NCBI GenBank assembly: GCA_946807835.1 | Contig: OX327711.1 | Coordinates: 12,125,501-12,189,500 of the forward strand | Direction: 5' to 3' | Length of the DNA: 64,000 nt | DNA from: Ailanthus altissimus | Lineage: Eukaryota > Streptophyta > Magnoliopsida > Sapindales > Simaroubaceae | Part shown: positions 1-11,263 of the stretch, piece after piece | Layout: every line of letters begins with the position of its first letter | Numbering within the stretch: position 1 is the stretch's first letter | Made by a program: the position numbers and the translations under genes | The notes under the pieces: model-generated | Told to the model about the DNA's origin: nothing | Seen by the model: the letters and a program-made list of their open reading frames with translations, nothing else | Database searches by the model: none

Positions 1-1300
1 GTTGTAATAAGTGCTGGAATTCAAAGTGCCTAAATTATTAGTAGTAGTTAGTAGTTTTAAGTTGTTATTAGTTGTTGTAATAAATATTAGATATTTCAAG
101 AGGTCTCTATAAATATATAAGAGATGAGGGAGAACAAAAATAGAATTGATGATATTAATGTTGAGAGTTTTCTCTTAAGTTCTTTAAAGAACTATTATTA
201 GAACTTATCGAGATTTTTATCTTATAGCATTCTTTTAGATTTATCACTCACAACTTCTCATCTATCTTGAGTGTGACGTCTATAATCTTTTTATACCTTT
301 GGTTTTTATCTATGGATAACGAGTCAAGGTTCTTATTTTTGTTTATCTAACAAAATTTGAAGTAGAACGATCCTTAGTAAAGGAACTTCATTGAACGTCG
401 GGTCTTACTTTTTTTCATAAGGTTCATATCACAAACCTTACTCTTATAAACTCGATATGAGTCTAAAATAGAGAGGTAAAGATATGTTTTATTTCTAATA
501 GAATTCTATAACTTAATATCTAAAGAACCTATAAAAAGAATGCTAAACAATTAAAAAAAACCCTTTTTGGATTAATTTTTGAATGCAAACTCTTTTTTTT
601 TTTGAAAAATCCTGGGCTTTTGAGTTGAATTTATTTCTTTAGAAACAACGACTAAATCTCTCGAAGGGCTAGATTAATATGATTACTTTTGATGCATGCT
701 AAGCTCTAAAAATCTCCTACAACTACGAATAAGTTAGACCATTCTAAAAAAACATTTAATAATAAATCTCTAATGTTTAAGTTAATAATGAATCTTATAA
801 AAAATAATTAAACAAAAAATAAAGCAATAAAAAAAAGATTTAATATTTGGTGCACATATACAACTTTTAAGGTTACAATGCAAATTTGCACACCAAATAC
901 TAAACCACATTTTTCATTCTTTTCTTTTCTTCCTTATATTTTTTTATAAGATCATTGTTAACTTAAAAGCATCATAGGGTTATTGTAAAATTAAAAAAAA
1001 AAAAACTCTAAAGCAACCTAATTTTATCTATAATTACAGAATATTTTTAGAGCTCAATACACATCAATATTAACCGTATCAATGGAGCATTTTAAGAGAT
1101 TTAATTGTTGTTTAAAAAAAATAAATTTAATTCATGAACTCAAAATTTCTCAAATTATGATGTCAACAATTTTAAATTTTATACTTCAGTTTAAAAAAAT
1201 TAAAATGAAAGTAAACCAAAAATTATTTTGGCATCAGGAAATCAAATTCTTTCCTAAAAATAATAACAACAATCATGAATAAATAAATAAAAAGAAAGAT
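1..1300. other. A+T-rich intergenic DNA, possible LTR remnant at the left edge
   Basis: No gene is visible. The first roughly 420 bases resemble the promoter and leader of an LTR retrotransposon: a TATA-like CTCTATAAATATATAAG near 105-121, followed by T-rich leader-like sequence. No partner LTR, PBS or coding sequence lies in the window, so this is only a guess. The rest is A/T runs and short meaningless frames. Confidence 0.25.
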
Positions 1301-1630
1301 CATGATCAAAAACACTATTCGCTTTTGCTTTTACGTGAATTTTAGCGGCTGAAGACAAAAAAGCTATAAGCGATGCGTCGTCGTTTCGTGGCCCCATCCC
1401 CTGACAGGGAATCACGCGTTATTCGTATTCAGACAACTCACTAAATTCCAATACTACTCTTGTCCCGCATTAGTAAAATAAAAAAGATAAAAGGAAATAT
1501 GAGAGAAACTGAAAACATCAAAACGATGCCGTTCTCTTCTATCCTTGAATGTTAAATCAGCAGTTTATTTGAGGTACGCAAAGCAAAATTTAAAACACAG
1601 CTTCGTAGAGCAATATCGAGATCGACAGAG

Positions 1631-2071
1631 ATGGTTTCCTCCACAGTGATCGCCAGCGCGATCAGCTCATACATGCCGTTGGTCACTATCATTCTAATCA
1701 GAGCAACGCTGGCCAAAGAGCTACGGCCGTCGGATCACGGTCTTGAGTACCAGAGTCCGCCTCCTTCGAGCGCGAAAACATCGTCGCAAATGAAGTCGTT
1801 TTTCAAATTTCCGTCGTCATCGTCGACGCCGTCTACTTCGACGAACGTGGCATTGCCGAAGGTGATGAATTCAAGTGACACGTCGTGGTGGACCGACGGC
1901 AGCGGTAGCAGGGACCACGTGAGGCACGTGATGTTGTTGGCGAGTTTGGTGTGTGGGGTCACAGGTGTGGTCTTGCTAGTTGCTTCTGCTTTCATTTACT
2001 TTTTCCGGTTCCGAAATCGTAAATTATCATCGGGATCATGTCTTAATAATAATAATAATAATAGAAAATAG
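1631..2071 (+). CDS. Putative small membrane protein, single exon, 146 aa, unknown function
   Basis: I do not recognise this family. The frame lies in a local island of normal G+C between A+T-rich flanks, and the sequence just upstream (about 1320-1630) is also less A+T-rich, as expected for a plant promoter and 5' UTR. The first ATG of the frame is used. Residues about 5-27 are hydrophobic (signal anchor or signal peptide). Residues about 35-95 are Ser/Pro/Thr-rich and probably disordered. Residues about 100-128 form a strong transmembrane segment, followed by a basic stretch (RFRNRK) and an Asn run encoded by an AAT repeat. The likely layout is two membrane segments with a Ser-rich loop, or a cleaved signal plus one anchor. 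Codon use looks plant-like and there are no internal stops. It could be a lineage-specific gene; no homologue could be checked. Confidence 0.5.
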   Translation: MVSSTVIASAISSYMPLVTIILIRATLAKELRPSDHGLEYQSPPPSSAKTSSQMKSFFKFPSSSSTPSTSTNVALPKVMNSSDTSWWTDGSGSRDHVRHVMLLASLVCGVTGVVLLVASAFIYFFRFRNRKLSSGSCLNNNNNNRK

Positions 2072-2924
2072 TAGAGCTTAGCTTAAAATTAAAGCAGTTA
2101 TGGTTCATTGGTTCTTTCATATTCTTATAGATATAAAGTGCCACTCTTGCTTTATTTTTCTCTCGCTTTTTTATAAACTTACAGGATGGATGTGTATTTT
2201 TATATTAAATGAACGGAGAAAAATCACTGAAAGGTTTGCTAAAACCTAAAAAGGTTTCAATTTTAATATTAGAAAAAAAAAATGATGCATCGAATAGACA
2301 ATCGTTTGAAACATTGCATAAAGTTTCTCATAAATTATGATTATTAGAGGAGAAGGAGTCACTCTCATAACATCTTTCACGTCATAACAAGATGCTATTA
2401 TTGTAACCAAATCGTCATTGACATTGTCGGCTGGCACAGTGTTATCCAGCTCAACTTTTGCATCTAAAGTTAATGCTAAGATTAGGTTCTGATTGAAACA
2501 ATTAATGCACATAACTCAACAGGGAAAATTTTGATTTGCATATTAAATTAGTTTAGGTATGCTTGCTATCAGCTGTGGAGTGTGGAGTGGAAATACCTTT
2601 CTGAAAAGCAAAACTCAAACTTATGGCCAAGTTTGTTTGTTTATTTTAGATAGATGGCTCCAATATTGATTTTTGTGTGAGCGTGAGGTCCATCTATGCC
2701 TCAACATTTCTAGCATTCCTATATATTTAGTAGACCGGGACCATGATTAGCCAGCACATGAAAAATAGGCCTAAGTGGGAATCATTCATGAGTATAAATA
2801 TATGTCACGAAGAGAAGGCAGCTTTCACAGTATTAATAAAAAAAATGTCATTATTATTATTTTCTTGTTAATTAATTTTTGAAAAAAAATGGTAAATGAC
2901 ACATAAATTTCGAAGTTCTAAAAA
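2072..2924. other. Intergenic; possible minus-strand coding remnant at 2340-2512
   Basis: The stretch starts with probable 3' UTR of the small membrane-protein gene. Between about 2340 and 2512 the minus strand reads as a protein-like stretch with balanced composition (for example VELDNTVPADNVNDDL) that is richer in G+C than its flanks. It could be a fragment of a transposon or gene, but I recognise no family and see no splice-site structure. The remainder is A/T-rich. Confidence 0.25.
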
Positions 2925-5215
2925 GGTAGTAGAAACTTCTTGTTAGAAGATAAAAAAAACTGTTTGAATTAACGATTAACTAATTAAAGTCGATGAAAAT
3001 ATTAAAATACAACAGTTTATTGACCAAAATCGATGAAAGTATTAAAATACAAATGATCAATTAGTCAAAATCAATAAAAATATCAAAATACTCGTGTTTG
3101 TAGTTTTAAAATAAAAGAATAATAATATGCATTTAGTGGAATTTATAAAATAAAAGATGCTCAAAATTAAACACCTTAACTATTAGGCTACAAGTATTTG
3201 TTGACTTAAAACTATCTATTTTTTATATATACAATAAAGTAAACTATGTATATGTATGTATTTATAAATTTTATTGATCTTAAACTATTTATTTTTTGTA
3301 TATACAATAAATGCATCTGTATGTGTATTTGTTTATAAAATTTTATTGACTTTAAATTATCTATTTTTTTATATATACAATAAAGGAATCCTCTCAAAAT
3401 TAAGTACTTTAACTATTATGCTACAAACACTTTTTTGATTTAAGATTATCTATTTTTTATATGTACAATAAAGAGACCCTATATGTGTATGTGTTTATAA
3501 AACTTTATTGACCTAAAATTAGTTATTTTTTTTATATATACAATAATGAAACACTATATATTTTTTATATATACAATAACAATACCTTATATATGCACGT
3601 GTTTATAAAATTTTATGGACCTTAAATTATTTATTTTATATATATAATAAAGGAACCTGTATGTATTTATAAAACTTTATTGACCTTAAACTATTTATTT
3701 TTTATATATATAATAAAGGGACCTGTATGTGTTTATACAACTTTATTGACCTCAAATTATTTAATTTTTATGTATACAATAAAAAGCGTCAGTTTATTAA
3801 CTTAAGACTATCTACCCTTTCAAAATTAAGCAACTTAATCATTAGGTTATTAGCACTTTATTGACCTAAAATATTTATTTTATATATATATATATAATAA
3901 ATGAATCCTTTTCAAATTAAGCACTTTAACCATTAAATAGACATTGTAGCATTTTATTGACATAAAACTATCTTTTATATATATAGGGACCTTGTAGTAC
4001 TTTACTGGCATAAAAACTATCTATTTTTTATATATACAATAAAAAGACCGTATATGTGTATGTTGTACTTGGTTCGAAGTAGAAATCTAATATCTTAACT
4101 AGGCTACAAATAATTCATTGATTTTAGGTCTATCTATCTTTTATATACACATTAGAACAATGAATAAAATAACTAAATTTAAAATGAATTAAATATAAAT
4201 AAAAAATAAATTCAATTAAATAAAAAAATAAAATCAATAAACTAAAATTAAAAAATTGAAAAAATAATCAAGCAGCCACTAGTCACCGACTCATTTTATT
4301 AATTAATTAAATTAAATTTATTTATTTAATTCATTTTAAAATTTTATTTATTTAATTATTTTAAAATTTTAGTTATTTAATTATTTTAAAATTTTATTTA
4401 TTTATTCATGTTAAATTAAATTTATTTAATTGATTTTAAATTTTAATTTAGTTAATTGATTTATTTAATTGATTTTAAATTTAATTTATTTAATTGATTT
4501 TAAATTTAATTTATTTAATTTCATTTTAAATTTAAATTATTTTATTATTTAAGTAATTTTAAATTTCAATTATTTTGTTCATTGTCCATATGCCTTTATA
4601 GTATATCTAAAAAATAAATACACCTAATATCAATGAATTGTTTGTAGCCTTGGTTAAAGTATTAGATTTTTTCTGAAATATTTTGAGTTCAATCTTACAC
4701 ATACAGGTCACTTTGTATATATAGAAAATAAATAGTTTTAAGTTAATAAAGTGCTGTAAAAACACAAACAAAGTCCTCCTTTATTATATATATAAAATTA
4801 GATAATTTTGGATCAATGAAGTCTCCATTTATTGTATATATAAAAAAATAATAATCTTAAATTAATAAAGTGTTCGTAGAAACACATCTAGAGTCCCTCT
4901 TTATTATATATATATAAAATAAATAGTCTTAGTCAATAAAGTCTCTTTTTATTGTATATATTAAAAGTAAGTAGTCTTACATTAATAAAGTGATTAGAGC
5001 CTAATGATTAAGGTAATTAATTTTAACTCAAATGTCTTAAATTCAAGTGTTATTAAATACATATTTTTATTCTTTTATTTTAAAATACATATAAATGTAT
5101 TTTAATACTTTCAACTCATTTGATAATTAAAAAATAATTTTATTTTTTTTTATTAATTTTAACGGTTTCAATTTCTATTTTTTTAATAAGAATCTATATA
5201 ACCCTTTAAAAATTT
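2925..5215. repeat. Long palindromic repeat with internal tandem units (MULE-like or fold-back element)
   Basis: The left arm (about 2925-4170) holds many degenerate copies of a module that contains TATATATACAATAAA, a 'GTGTATGTGTTTATAAAA' segment and 'TTATTGACCTAAAA'. The right arm (about 4600-5150) holds the same modules inverted ('TTTATTGTATATA', 'TTAATAAAGTG', 'CCTAATGATTAAGGT' against 'CCTTAACTATTAGGCT'). The outer ends also pair: TATTAAAATACA with AAATAAAAGAATAA on the left, and their complements near 5070-5130. The centre (about 4290-4570) is simple-sequence AAATTTAATTTATT. No transposase is visible and I could not fix a target-site duplication. This fits a non-autonomous DNA element with very long inverted ends, probably MULE-like. 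Confidence 0.5.
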
Positions 5216-7390
5216 TAAAGTTATAAGTGTCTTTTACCCCAATAAAAACAAATCTTCCTACATATATTAAAGGGAGTTTCAAATGAAATAAGTATCTATC
5301 TATGTGTGTATATGATTCCTAATTTGAAAATAATTTTAAATTAGAATATTAATTAAACTTACGGAAAAGCAGTTTCACACTTAACCCAGATAATGATTAT
5401 TGCTTTCCATTTTTCTTTTTATTTTTTATTTTTTATTTTTTATTTCGTTGAAATCCTACTAACGCCAACCACAAGAAGACATGAAAAATCATAATGGTTC
5501 TTGTTTTTTATCCGTACAAAATATATATAATAAACATAACTTTTTCTGATAATAGTAAGTTAAGAGTTAGACTACTTTTACTAAAAAAGCTTATGCGTCC
5601 TTATTATCTTTATCCTCTCCCTTTCTCTTTTAGGTTACGGCAATTGAGTTGCTAAGAAAACTCTTGTCCCTAACTCTCACTATCTTAATATTGCTGTCAG
5701 CTTCTTCCGGACAAAAGAATGAAAGATATTATAAAATAGTGTTCTTGACTCTTTTTTTTTTATGAGAAAAAATAGTGTTCTAGACTTGAAAGGCATGAAA
5801 TTAAAATCGATTTAGTGAACCGTTGATTATTATATAGCGAGTTTAGTATAGTGTAATATTATACTTTTTAAATTTTATTTTAAATTTTATTTTTTAAATA
5901 AAGTGTTAAGTAATTATTAAGTGAAAAAATAATGTAATAAATAATTTTAAAAATTATAAATATTAATCACTTAATAATTATGTAATACCTTATTTGGAAT
6001 TTAAATTTAAATTTAAAATTTAAAATGTGTAACATTATTAATTGTTATATTAATCACTTCAACATTATTTATGATACACTATAAATTATAGTATCCCATT
6101 ATACATATAATAACTCTTATATTGTAACGTTGTTTATTATACTATTCATGGACATATTGTTTTTCAAACTTAATTTAAAAATATAGGGTAAACTCTATTT
6201 ATCTCTCTATTAAGTTAGTTAATTATTAATTTTTTTTAAATATTTGATAATATCTAAAATTTTTTTTACCGTTTTAATTATAATAATATAAATTAATTTT
6301 AAAAAGATATAATAATTTTTTATTTAAAAAGTTAACAAATGTATTTATACCGTACTAAAAAGTAAAATTACATTGTGCAAGCAATATAATTAATTTTATT
6401 ATATTATGAATAGAATACAATTCATAATATATATGAATAATACTAATTTACAATTCAAATCAAACAAATATTTCAGAAATTTTTTTATTTGTATTTTAAA
6501 AGTAAAGGGGATATCGATAATAAGATTTTTATTTTTACTGAAGTTTTTTTAAGAAGAACGAGGAACATCGAACCCCTTTTTACTTTTTATTTATTTATAT
6601 TATTTTTTTATTGTTAAAAAAGAATAGAATTAGTATACTTTATTATTTTTTAACGATCTTATATTATAAATTATTATTCAATACAGATGTTTATATTTTT
6701 GTTAAAATACAAATATTCAATATTAATTATTATATTAATTTAACAAATAAAAAAAAATTATTTATTACAACACAATGTAAATTTATTATTTATATAATGC
6801 ATTATTATTATTAGTAGGTACTATACAAAAATAATTATTTAATTTTTAAATTAAATGATCATTATATCTCTTTAAAATTAATTTATACTATTACCGTTAT
6901 AATGATAAAATTTTAAGAACCTATTAGATAAATAAATGATAAATTCCCAAAAACATATATCGTATGGCTCCAATATTCTTGTTTTGCATGTCGCTTTAAT
7001 TCACAACTTCGATTCTATTTATGAGATTTTTAGACTTACATATTGAGTTACACATATAGACACTCCTACATAACTGGTGACATTGCTAGTTAGATATTCG
7101 TGAGAGTAAATTCTCTCTCTCTTCTTTTTTTTTTTCAGAATTTGATTGAAAAATTTATACTGCACGGTGCAGTGTTTCGGTGCAATAAAATACTATGAAC
7201 AAATTAGAAGCAAATATATCTAGTTGATCTAAAAGGTAATCAAGCAGCCACCTAAATTCCCAAAGAGATTTATGATAATTTTCAGAATTTTAGTAGGGGC
7301 TTCTCAAATGCTGGAACAAGCTAAGAACATTATAAATTTTTTATATATAAATTTCAAAATTAATGTTATTTTGATAAAGAAGAAAATAAG
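5216..7390. other. A+T-rich intergenic DNA
   Basis: No gene-like frame is visible. It holds short A/T tracts, a CT-rich run near 7112-7136 and the fold-back element listed separately. Confidence 0.6.
5820..6140. repeat. Fold-back (hairpin) MITE-like element
   Basis: Two arms of roughly 85 bases or more are inverted copies of each other. One runs from about 5850 (TAATATTATACTTTTTAAA) to the central AATTATTAAGTGA; the other mirrors it from TCACTTAATAATTA (about 5963) to TTTAAAATGTGTAACATTA (about 6035). Weaker pairing continues outward (AGTATAGTGTA against TACACTATAAATTATAGTAT). The centre is about 40 bases of A/T. There is no coding capacity. Family unknown. Confidence 0.5.
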
Positions 7391-8247
7391 TGTTGAGAGA
7401 GGAAACGTTTTTCTCTCTCTCTCGAGGTTATGTTGATGTAAATAATTCAAAATTCAATTTAAAACTCTAACCTCCTTGTGTATCGAAATAACCTATCAAT
7501 CAAGTAAACACAACAAGAATCCAAAGTAGAAAATAAAATAGCACAACACAATCTTACGTGGTTCTGCTAATTGTCTACGTCTACGGTGGATCCAAAGATC
7601 CTAGCCTCTCTTATTATAACTCCCTAGAGATTTTACAAGGAAAACCCAATGAAGAACCCTCAAAAGGACCTAAACGTTTAGTGAACCCTTACTCTATCAC
7701 GAACAATGATCACTCAAATAACGGTTCTACCCTAGCGCACACAAGCACTTAGTGTCTACCCAGTTCTTTCCTCTCTTAGAGTCTCTTTTAATGCTTAATC
7801 TGAAATCAAGAATTTACAAGTGTTTATATATGGTGTATTTTGTGCCTACTAACCTTATTCCTTATTGGAGTAAGAGTCCACTTGTTTTGGAAGTTCAAAA
7901 CTTCTCAAAACTAAAAATCCCAAAGAAAAATGGACTTCTGACACGTCTGGCACCGCGGCGCTCGTCCTTGGGCACTACGGCACTGGACAAAATCGCGCCC
8001 AGTACTGTGGCGCTGGGTTACTGTCCTAGGCGCCACGGCGCCGCGATGCGCAGCCCTGTACATCTATCCCCCGTTTTCTTGCTTCCTTCACGTCTTTGAA
8101 TCTCGTTTCACTTCCCCCTTCGTGTCCCATACGTCATAGACTTCTCCATACGTATCCCACACATTCTAGACTTCTTATAACTCTTCACTTTGGTATTCAT
8201 CTCAATTCTTGTCTAACCAAAATTGTTGAATCACCAATTTTCTAACA
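7391..8247 (-). repeat. 3' LTR of the minus-strand Copia derivative
   Basis: The sequence starts TGTTGAGAG and ends in CTAACA on the plus strand and aligns along its whole length with 9664-10510. It holds a GC-rich block of repeated GGCGCC/GGCGCT modules at about 7951-8046, unlike the A+T-rich remainder. A TATA-like segment (CCATATATAAACAC on the minus strand) lies near 7823-7836, downstream of the GC block in the element's own orientation. Confidence 0.9.
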
Positions 8248-8260
8248 AACCCTTCCTTGA
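8248..8260 (-). other. Polypurine tract of the Copia derivative
   Basis: On the minus strand this reads CAAGGAAGGGTT directly before the 3' LTR. This is the position and composition expected for the plus-strand primer of reverse transcription. Confidence 0.7.
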
Positions 8261-8531
8261 TTCAAAATCTTCCGAATAAGAAGGCTTTGGGATCCGATCC
8301 ACACTATTACTTTATCACCTAGAGTTGAGTTCAGTTAAGTCTCCACCAAGATTTAACTTTCCCCAGGCTAGTGACTTCGGCCTCCAAAGGCATTCGTGCA
8401 CTTGCATAGGGTATAAATGCGTTGCACTCCTTTCCAACCCTCATTACCTCGGTGAGCACGGGCCACTTATGGCCATCCCAGTAAGCACATAGAGCCCCCC
8501 CATTGTACTTCTCACCCTCAAACCCTATAGG

Positions 8532-8836
8532 TCATTTCTCTACCCTTAGTTTTTCTTTTTTCGCTCTAACCGAATACCCTTTCTCATCGAGCTTGTCTAG
8601 GGATATCAAGTTCCTCCTCACTTTAGGAACATGCCTTACACCATGTAATTCCTTAGTTTCTCCACCTTGCATCCTTAGCCTTATGTCACCAACTCCCATT
8701 ATCTCACAAGTTATGTCATTCTCCATTAGAGCTTCACCTCTCTTGGCTTTATAGTTGGTGAACATCGATCTGTCGGGACACATATGGACGTTGCACCCCG
8801 AATCTAGTATTCATTTGCCAGCATACTTTCCCTTTG
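8532..8836 (-). pseudogene. Copia aspartic protease / gag-pre-integrase fragment, broken
   Basis: The minus-strand frame contains the Copia protease start ILDSGCNVHMCPDR, with the catalytic Asp in DSG, followed by VGDIRLRMQGGETKEL and VRHVPKVRRNLISLDKLDE, typical of the region between protease and integrase. A TGA replaces the Trp codon usually found just before ILDSG (near 8812). The frame stops after KLRVEK, and nothing of integrase follows before the polypurine tract. The piece was joined to gag upstream; the break after the zinc knuckle separates them now. Confidence 0.8.
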
Positions 8837-8933
8837 AGGCTATCAATGTGTCTATAATTTCGGTATCTTCCTCAGTATCGATTGCAGCCCACCCTCCTTG
8901 GCCTTTTGATTTCGGACAATCCTTTGCAAAGTG

Positions 8934-9611
8934 TCATTCCTTATTACAAAGGAAATACCTCTTGGATCTCCTCCTTAATTGGTTACTCTTCCTTTCTTGT
9001 GCAAGCAAAGCTGCTCCACTCTCGGACTCAGATCTCTTTGTCAATTCTTTTGAGTTCAATGATGCCTTAACGCCATTCATCGTTAAAGACTCCTTTCCAT
9101 ACAACAGCGTATCTACAAAGATCTCATAGCTCTTCGACAACAAACTTAACAAGATAATGGCTTTGTCTTCATCCTTAGTCTTGATGCCCAGTTGCTCAAG
9201 ACTTATGATGATCTTGTTGAACTCGTCAATGTGAGCTCTTAATGAAGTTCCCTCGTGCATTGTCAGTTTATGTAATCTCTTTTTCACAAGAAGTCTATTT
9301 GTAAGAGACTTTTTCATGTACAATGCCTCGAGTCTCTTCCATAGCCCAAAAACGGTTTCTTTATCACCAACTTCCCTTAATACTTCATTGCTCAACGCCA
9401 GGAATAAGGTGCTGTGAGCCTTTTTCTGAATCGTGTCCCAATCTTTCTGCCCCGGACTTTGAGGTTGTTGCTCAATGCTAGTTGAGTAGCTGGCTTCCTC
9501 CAAAGCTGAGTCTAGCCCTTCCTTCACTAGTAGAGCCATAACCTTCTTCCTCCAAAGATTAAAGTCATTCATCCCATTGAACTTCTCTATTTCTTGCTTG
9601 ATTGTAGCCAT
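8934..9611 (-). pseudogene. Copia gag (UBN2-type), 225 codons then stop in the zinc knuckle
   Basis: The start codon lies 38 bases after the primer-binding site, normal for Copia gag. The protein begins MATIKQEIEKFNGMNDFNLW and carries family features: WRKKVMALL near residue 20, LWKRLEALYMKKSLTNRL near 90-108, FNKIIISLEQLG near 130 and IILLSLLSKSYE near 150. The C-terminal CCHC knuckle is damaged: the first Cys is Tyr (YFLC) and a TGA follows CNKE, although HFAKDCPKSK can be read beyond it. Gag would form virus-like particles in the cytoplasm; here it is interrupted. Confidence 0.85.
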
Positions 9612-9648
9612 GGTTTAAATACTCCAGATGTGTATTATCGAACCTCTA

Positions 9649-9660
9649 GCTTTGATACCA
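9649..9660 (-). other. Primer-binding site of the Copia derivative (initiator Met-tRNA)
   Basis: The minus strand reads TGGTATCAAAGC three bases inside the 5' LTR. Plant Copia elements usually have TGGTATCAGAGC, complementary to the 3' end of initiator methionyl-tRNA; one base differs here. Confidence 0.85.
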
Positions 9661-9663
9661 GTT

Positions 9664-10510
9664 TGTTGATGGAGAAAATGCCATTCTCCTTCTCGAGGAT
9701 ATGTTGAAGTGAAGAACCCAAGATTCAACCTAGAACCCTAACCTCCTTGCGCAGCGGAATAACCTATCAATCAAGCAAACACAACAAGAATCTAAAACAG
9801 AAAATAAAAGAGCACAATATAATCTTACGTGGTTCGGCCAATTGTCTACGTCCACGGTGGATTCAAGGATCCTAACCTCTCTTATTATAACTCCCTATAA
9901 ATTTTACAAGGAAAACCAATGAAGAACCCTCAAAAAGACTTAAACGTTTAGTGAACTCTTACTCTACTACAAACAATGATCACCTAAACAACGGTTCCAC
10001 CCTAGCGCACACAAGCACTTAGTATCTACCCAGTTCTTCCCCTCTCTTAGAGTCTCTCTTAATGCTTAATCTGAAATCAAGGGTTTACAAGTGTTTATAT
10101 ATGGTGTATTTCGTGTCTATTAACCATATTCCTTGTTGGAGTAAAAGTCCACTTATTTTGGAAGTCCAAAACTTCCCAAAACTAGAAATCCCGAAGAAAA
10201 ACGGACTTCTGACGCGTCTGGCGCCGTGGCACTCGTCCTTGGACGCTACGGCGCTGGATAAAATCGCGTCCAGTATTGCGGCACTGGGTTGCTATCCTGG
10301 GCGCCGCGGCGCTTAGCCCTGTACACCTATCCCACGTTTTCTTACTTCCTTCTTGTCTTTGAGTCCCGTTTCACTTTCCCCTTCGTGTCTCATACGCCCT
10401 AGACTTCTCCATACGTATCCCACACGTTCTAGACTTCTTGTAACTCTTCACTTTGGTATTCATCTCAATTCTTGTCCAACTAAAATTGTTGAATCACTAA
10501 TTTTCCAACA
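9664..10510 (-). repeat. 5' LTR of the minus-strand Copia derivative
   Basis: It starts TGTTGATGG and ends TTCCAACA on the plus strand and is colinear with the LTR at 7391-8247. The GC-rich modules lie at about 10218-10316 (GGCGCCGTGGC, GGCGCTGG, GGGCGCCGCGGCGC). On the minus strand the TATA-like CCATATATAAACAC follows about 120-200 bases downstream of them, around 10095-10108. Confidence 0.9.
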
Positions 10511-10850
10511 ACAAGATATTACTAATTCAAATTTGAAACAAGCTAATCTTACATGTCATTAAAATCTTTGAAAGAGGTTCGGGATTGAACTAATGAGTAG
10601 GGGATATGCAACGAAAATGCAAAGATTAAAAAAAAATTAAAAATACAAAGAGGTAGTTACTGTTGCAACATTGAAATAGCGATTCCAAAGCCTATAGTGC
10701 TGTAGCTCTGAGCCCATGTCCTAATGCTTTAGTGCCCAAATATTGACGTCATGGTATTAGATGTTATAATTACAACGCTACAATAGTTAAAAATTGTTGT
10801 TGTGAAAACGCAAGTCACCATAATTTTAAGTCTTATAAATTGTTTTAAAT
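10511..10850. other. Intergenic, nothing recognised
   Basis: Mixed composition. I see no gene and no repeat structure between the Copia derivative and the hAT MITE. Confidence 0.5.
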
Positions 10851-11255
10851 TAGGGGTGGCCAAATTCGGTTCGGTTCGGTTTTTAGTGTGAACCGAAAAT
10901 CGAACCGAGCCGGTCGGTTTTTAAAAAATAAAATCGAAAATCGAACCGAGTACTTAGAGAATCGAACCGAACCGGTTCGGTTCGGTTCGGTTTTTGGTTT
11001 TTCGGTTCGGTTCGGTTCGGTTCGGTTTTTTAATTTTTTTAAATTTTTTTTAAATTTTTTAATTTTTTTTAAATTCGGTTTTTTCGGTTCGGTTCTCGGT
11101 TCGGCCTTCTGAACCGAGAACCGAACCGAATTTTTTAGTTTTTAAAATAAAAAACCGAAAACCGAACCGACCAAGAGAAAAACTGAACCGAACCGACCAA
11201 TTCGGTTCGGTTTTTTGGGTCCGGTTCGATTTTTCGATTTTTTGCCCACCCCTAA
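10851..11255. mobile_element. hAT-type MITE filled with GGTTCGG repeats
   Basis: The left end TAGGGGTGGCCAAA and the right end TTTGCCCACCCCTAA are imperfect inverted repeats of the hAT type (AGGGGTGG). The element is flanked by an exact 8-bp duplication TTTTAAAT (10843-10850 and 11256-11263), the target length made by hAT transposases. The inside is almost only GGTTCGGTTCGG and its complement AACCGAACC, arranged so that the two halves can pair, plus a T-rich centre. At 405 bp it cannot encode a transposase and must be mobilised in trans. The 74-codon frame through it reflects the repeat and is not a gene. Confidence 0.85.
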
Positions 11256-11263
11256 TTTTAAAT

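Larger units (their letters stand above)
7391..10510 (-). mobile_element. Copia LTR retrotransposon, deleted derivative (gag plus partial protease only)
   Basis: The element has two LTRs (7391-8247 and 9664-10510), a primer-binding site next to the right LTR, a purine tract next to the left LTR, and gag and protease remnants read on the minus strand. The flanks are ATAAG (7386-7390) and ACAAG (10511-10515), a 5-bp target-site duplication with one change. The internal region is only about 1.4 kb: integrase, RT and RNase H are absent. It is either an internally deleted copy or a non-autonomous gag-only family that needs another element's enzymes. Both coding pieces carry stops, so it is dead as a protein source. 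The LTRs differ at many sites, so it is not recent. Confidence 0.9.

Noticed and set aside
7752..8099. Open frames in the Copia LTRs (also 10062-10316)
   Set aside because: They lie wholly inside LTRs, run against the element's direction, and are conserved only because the LTRs are copies.
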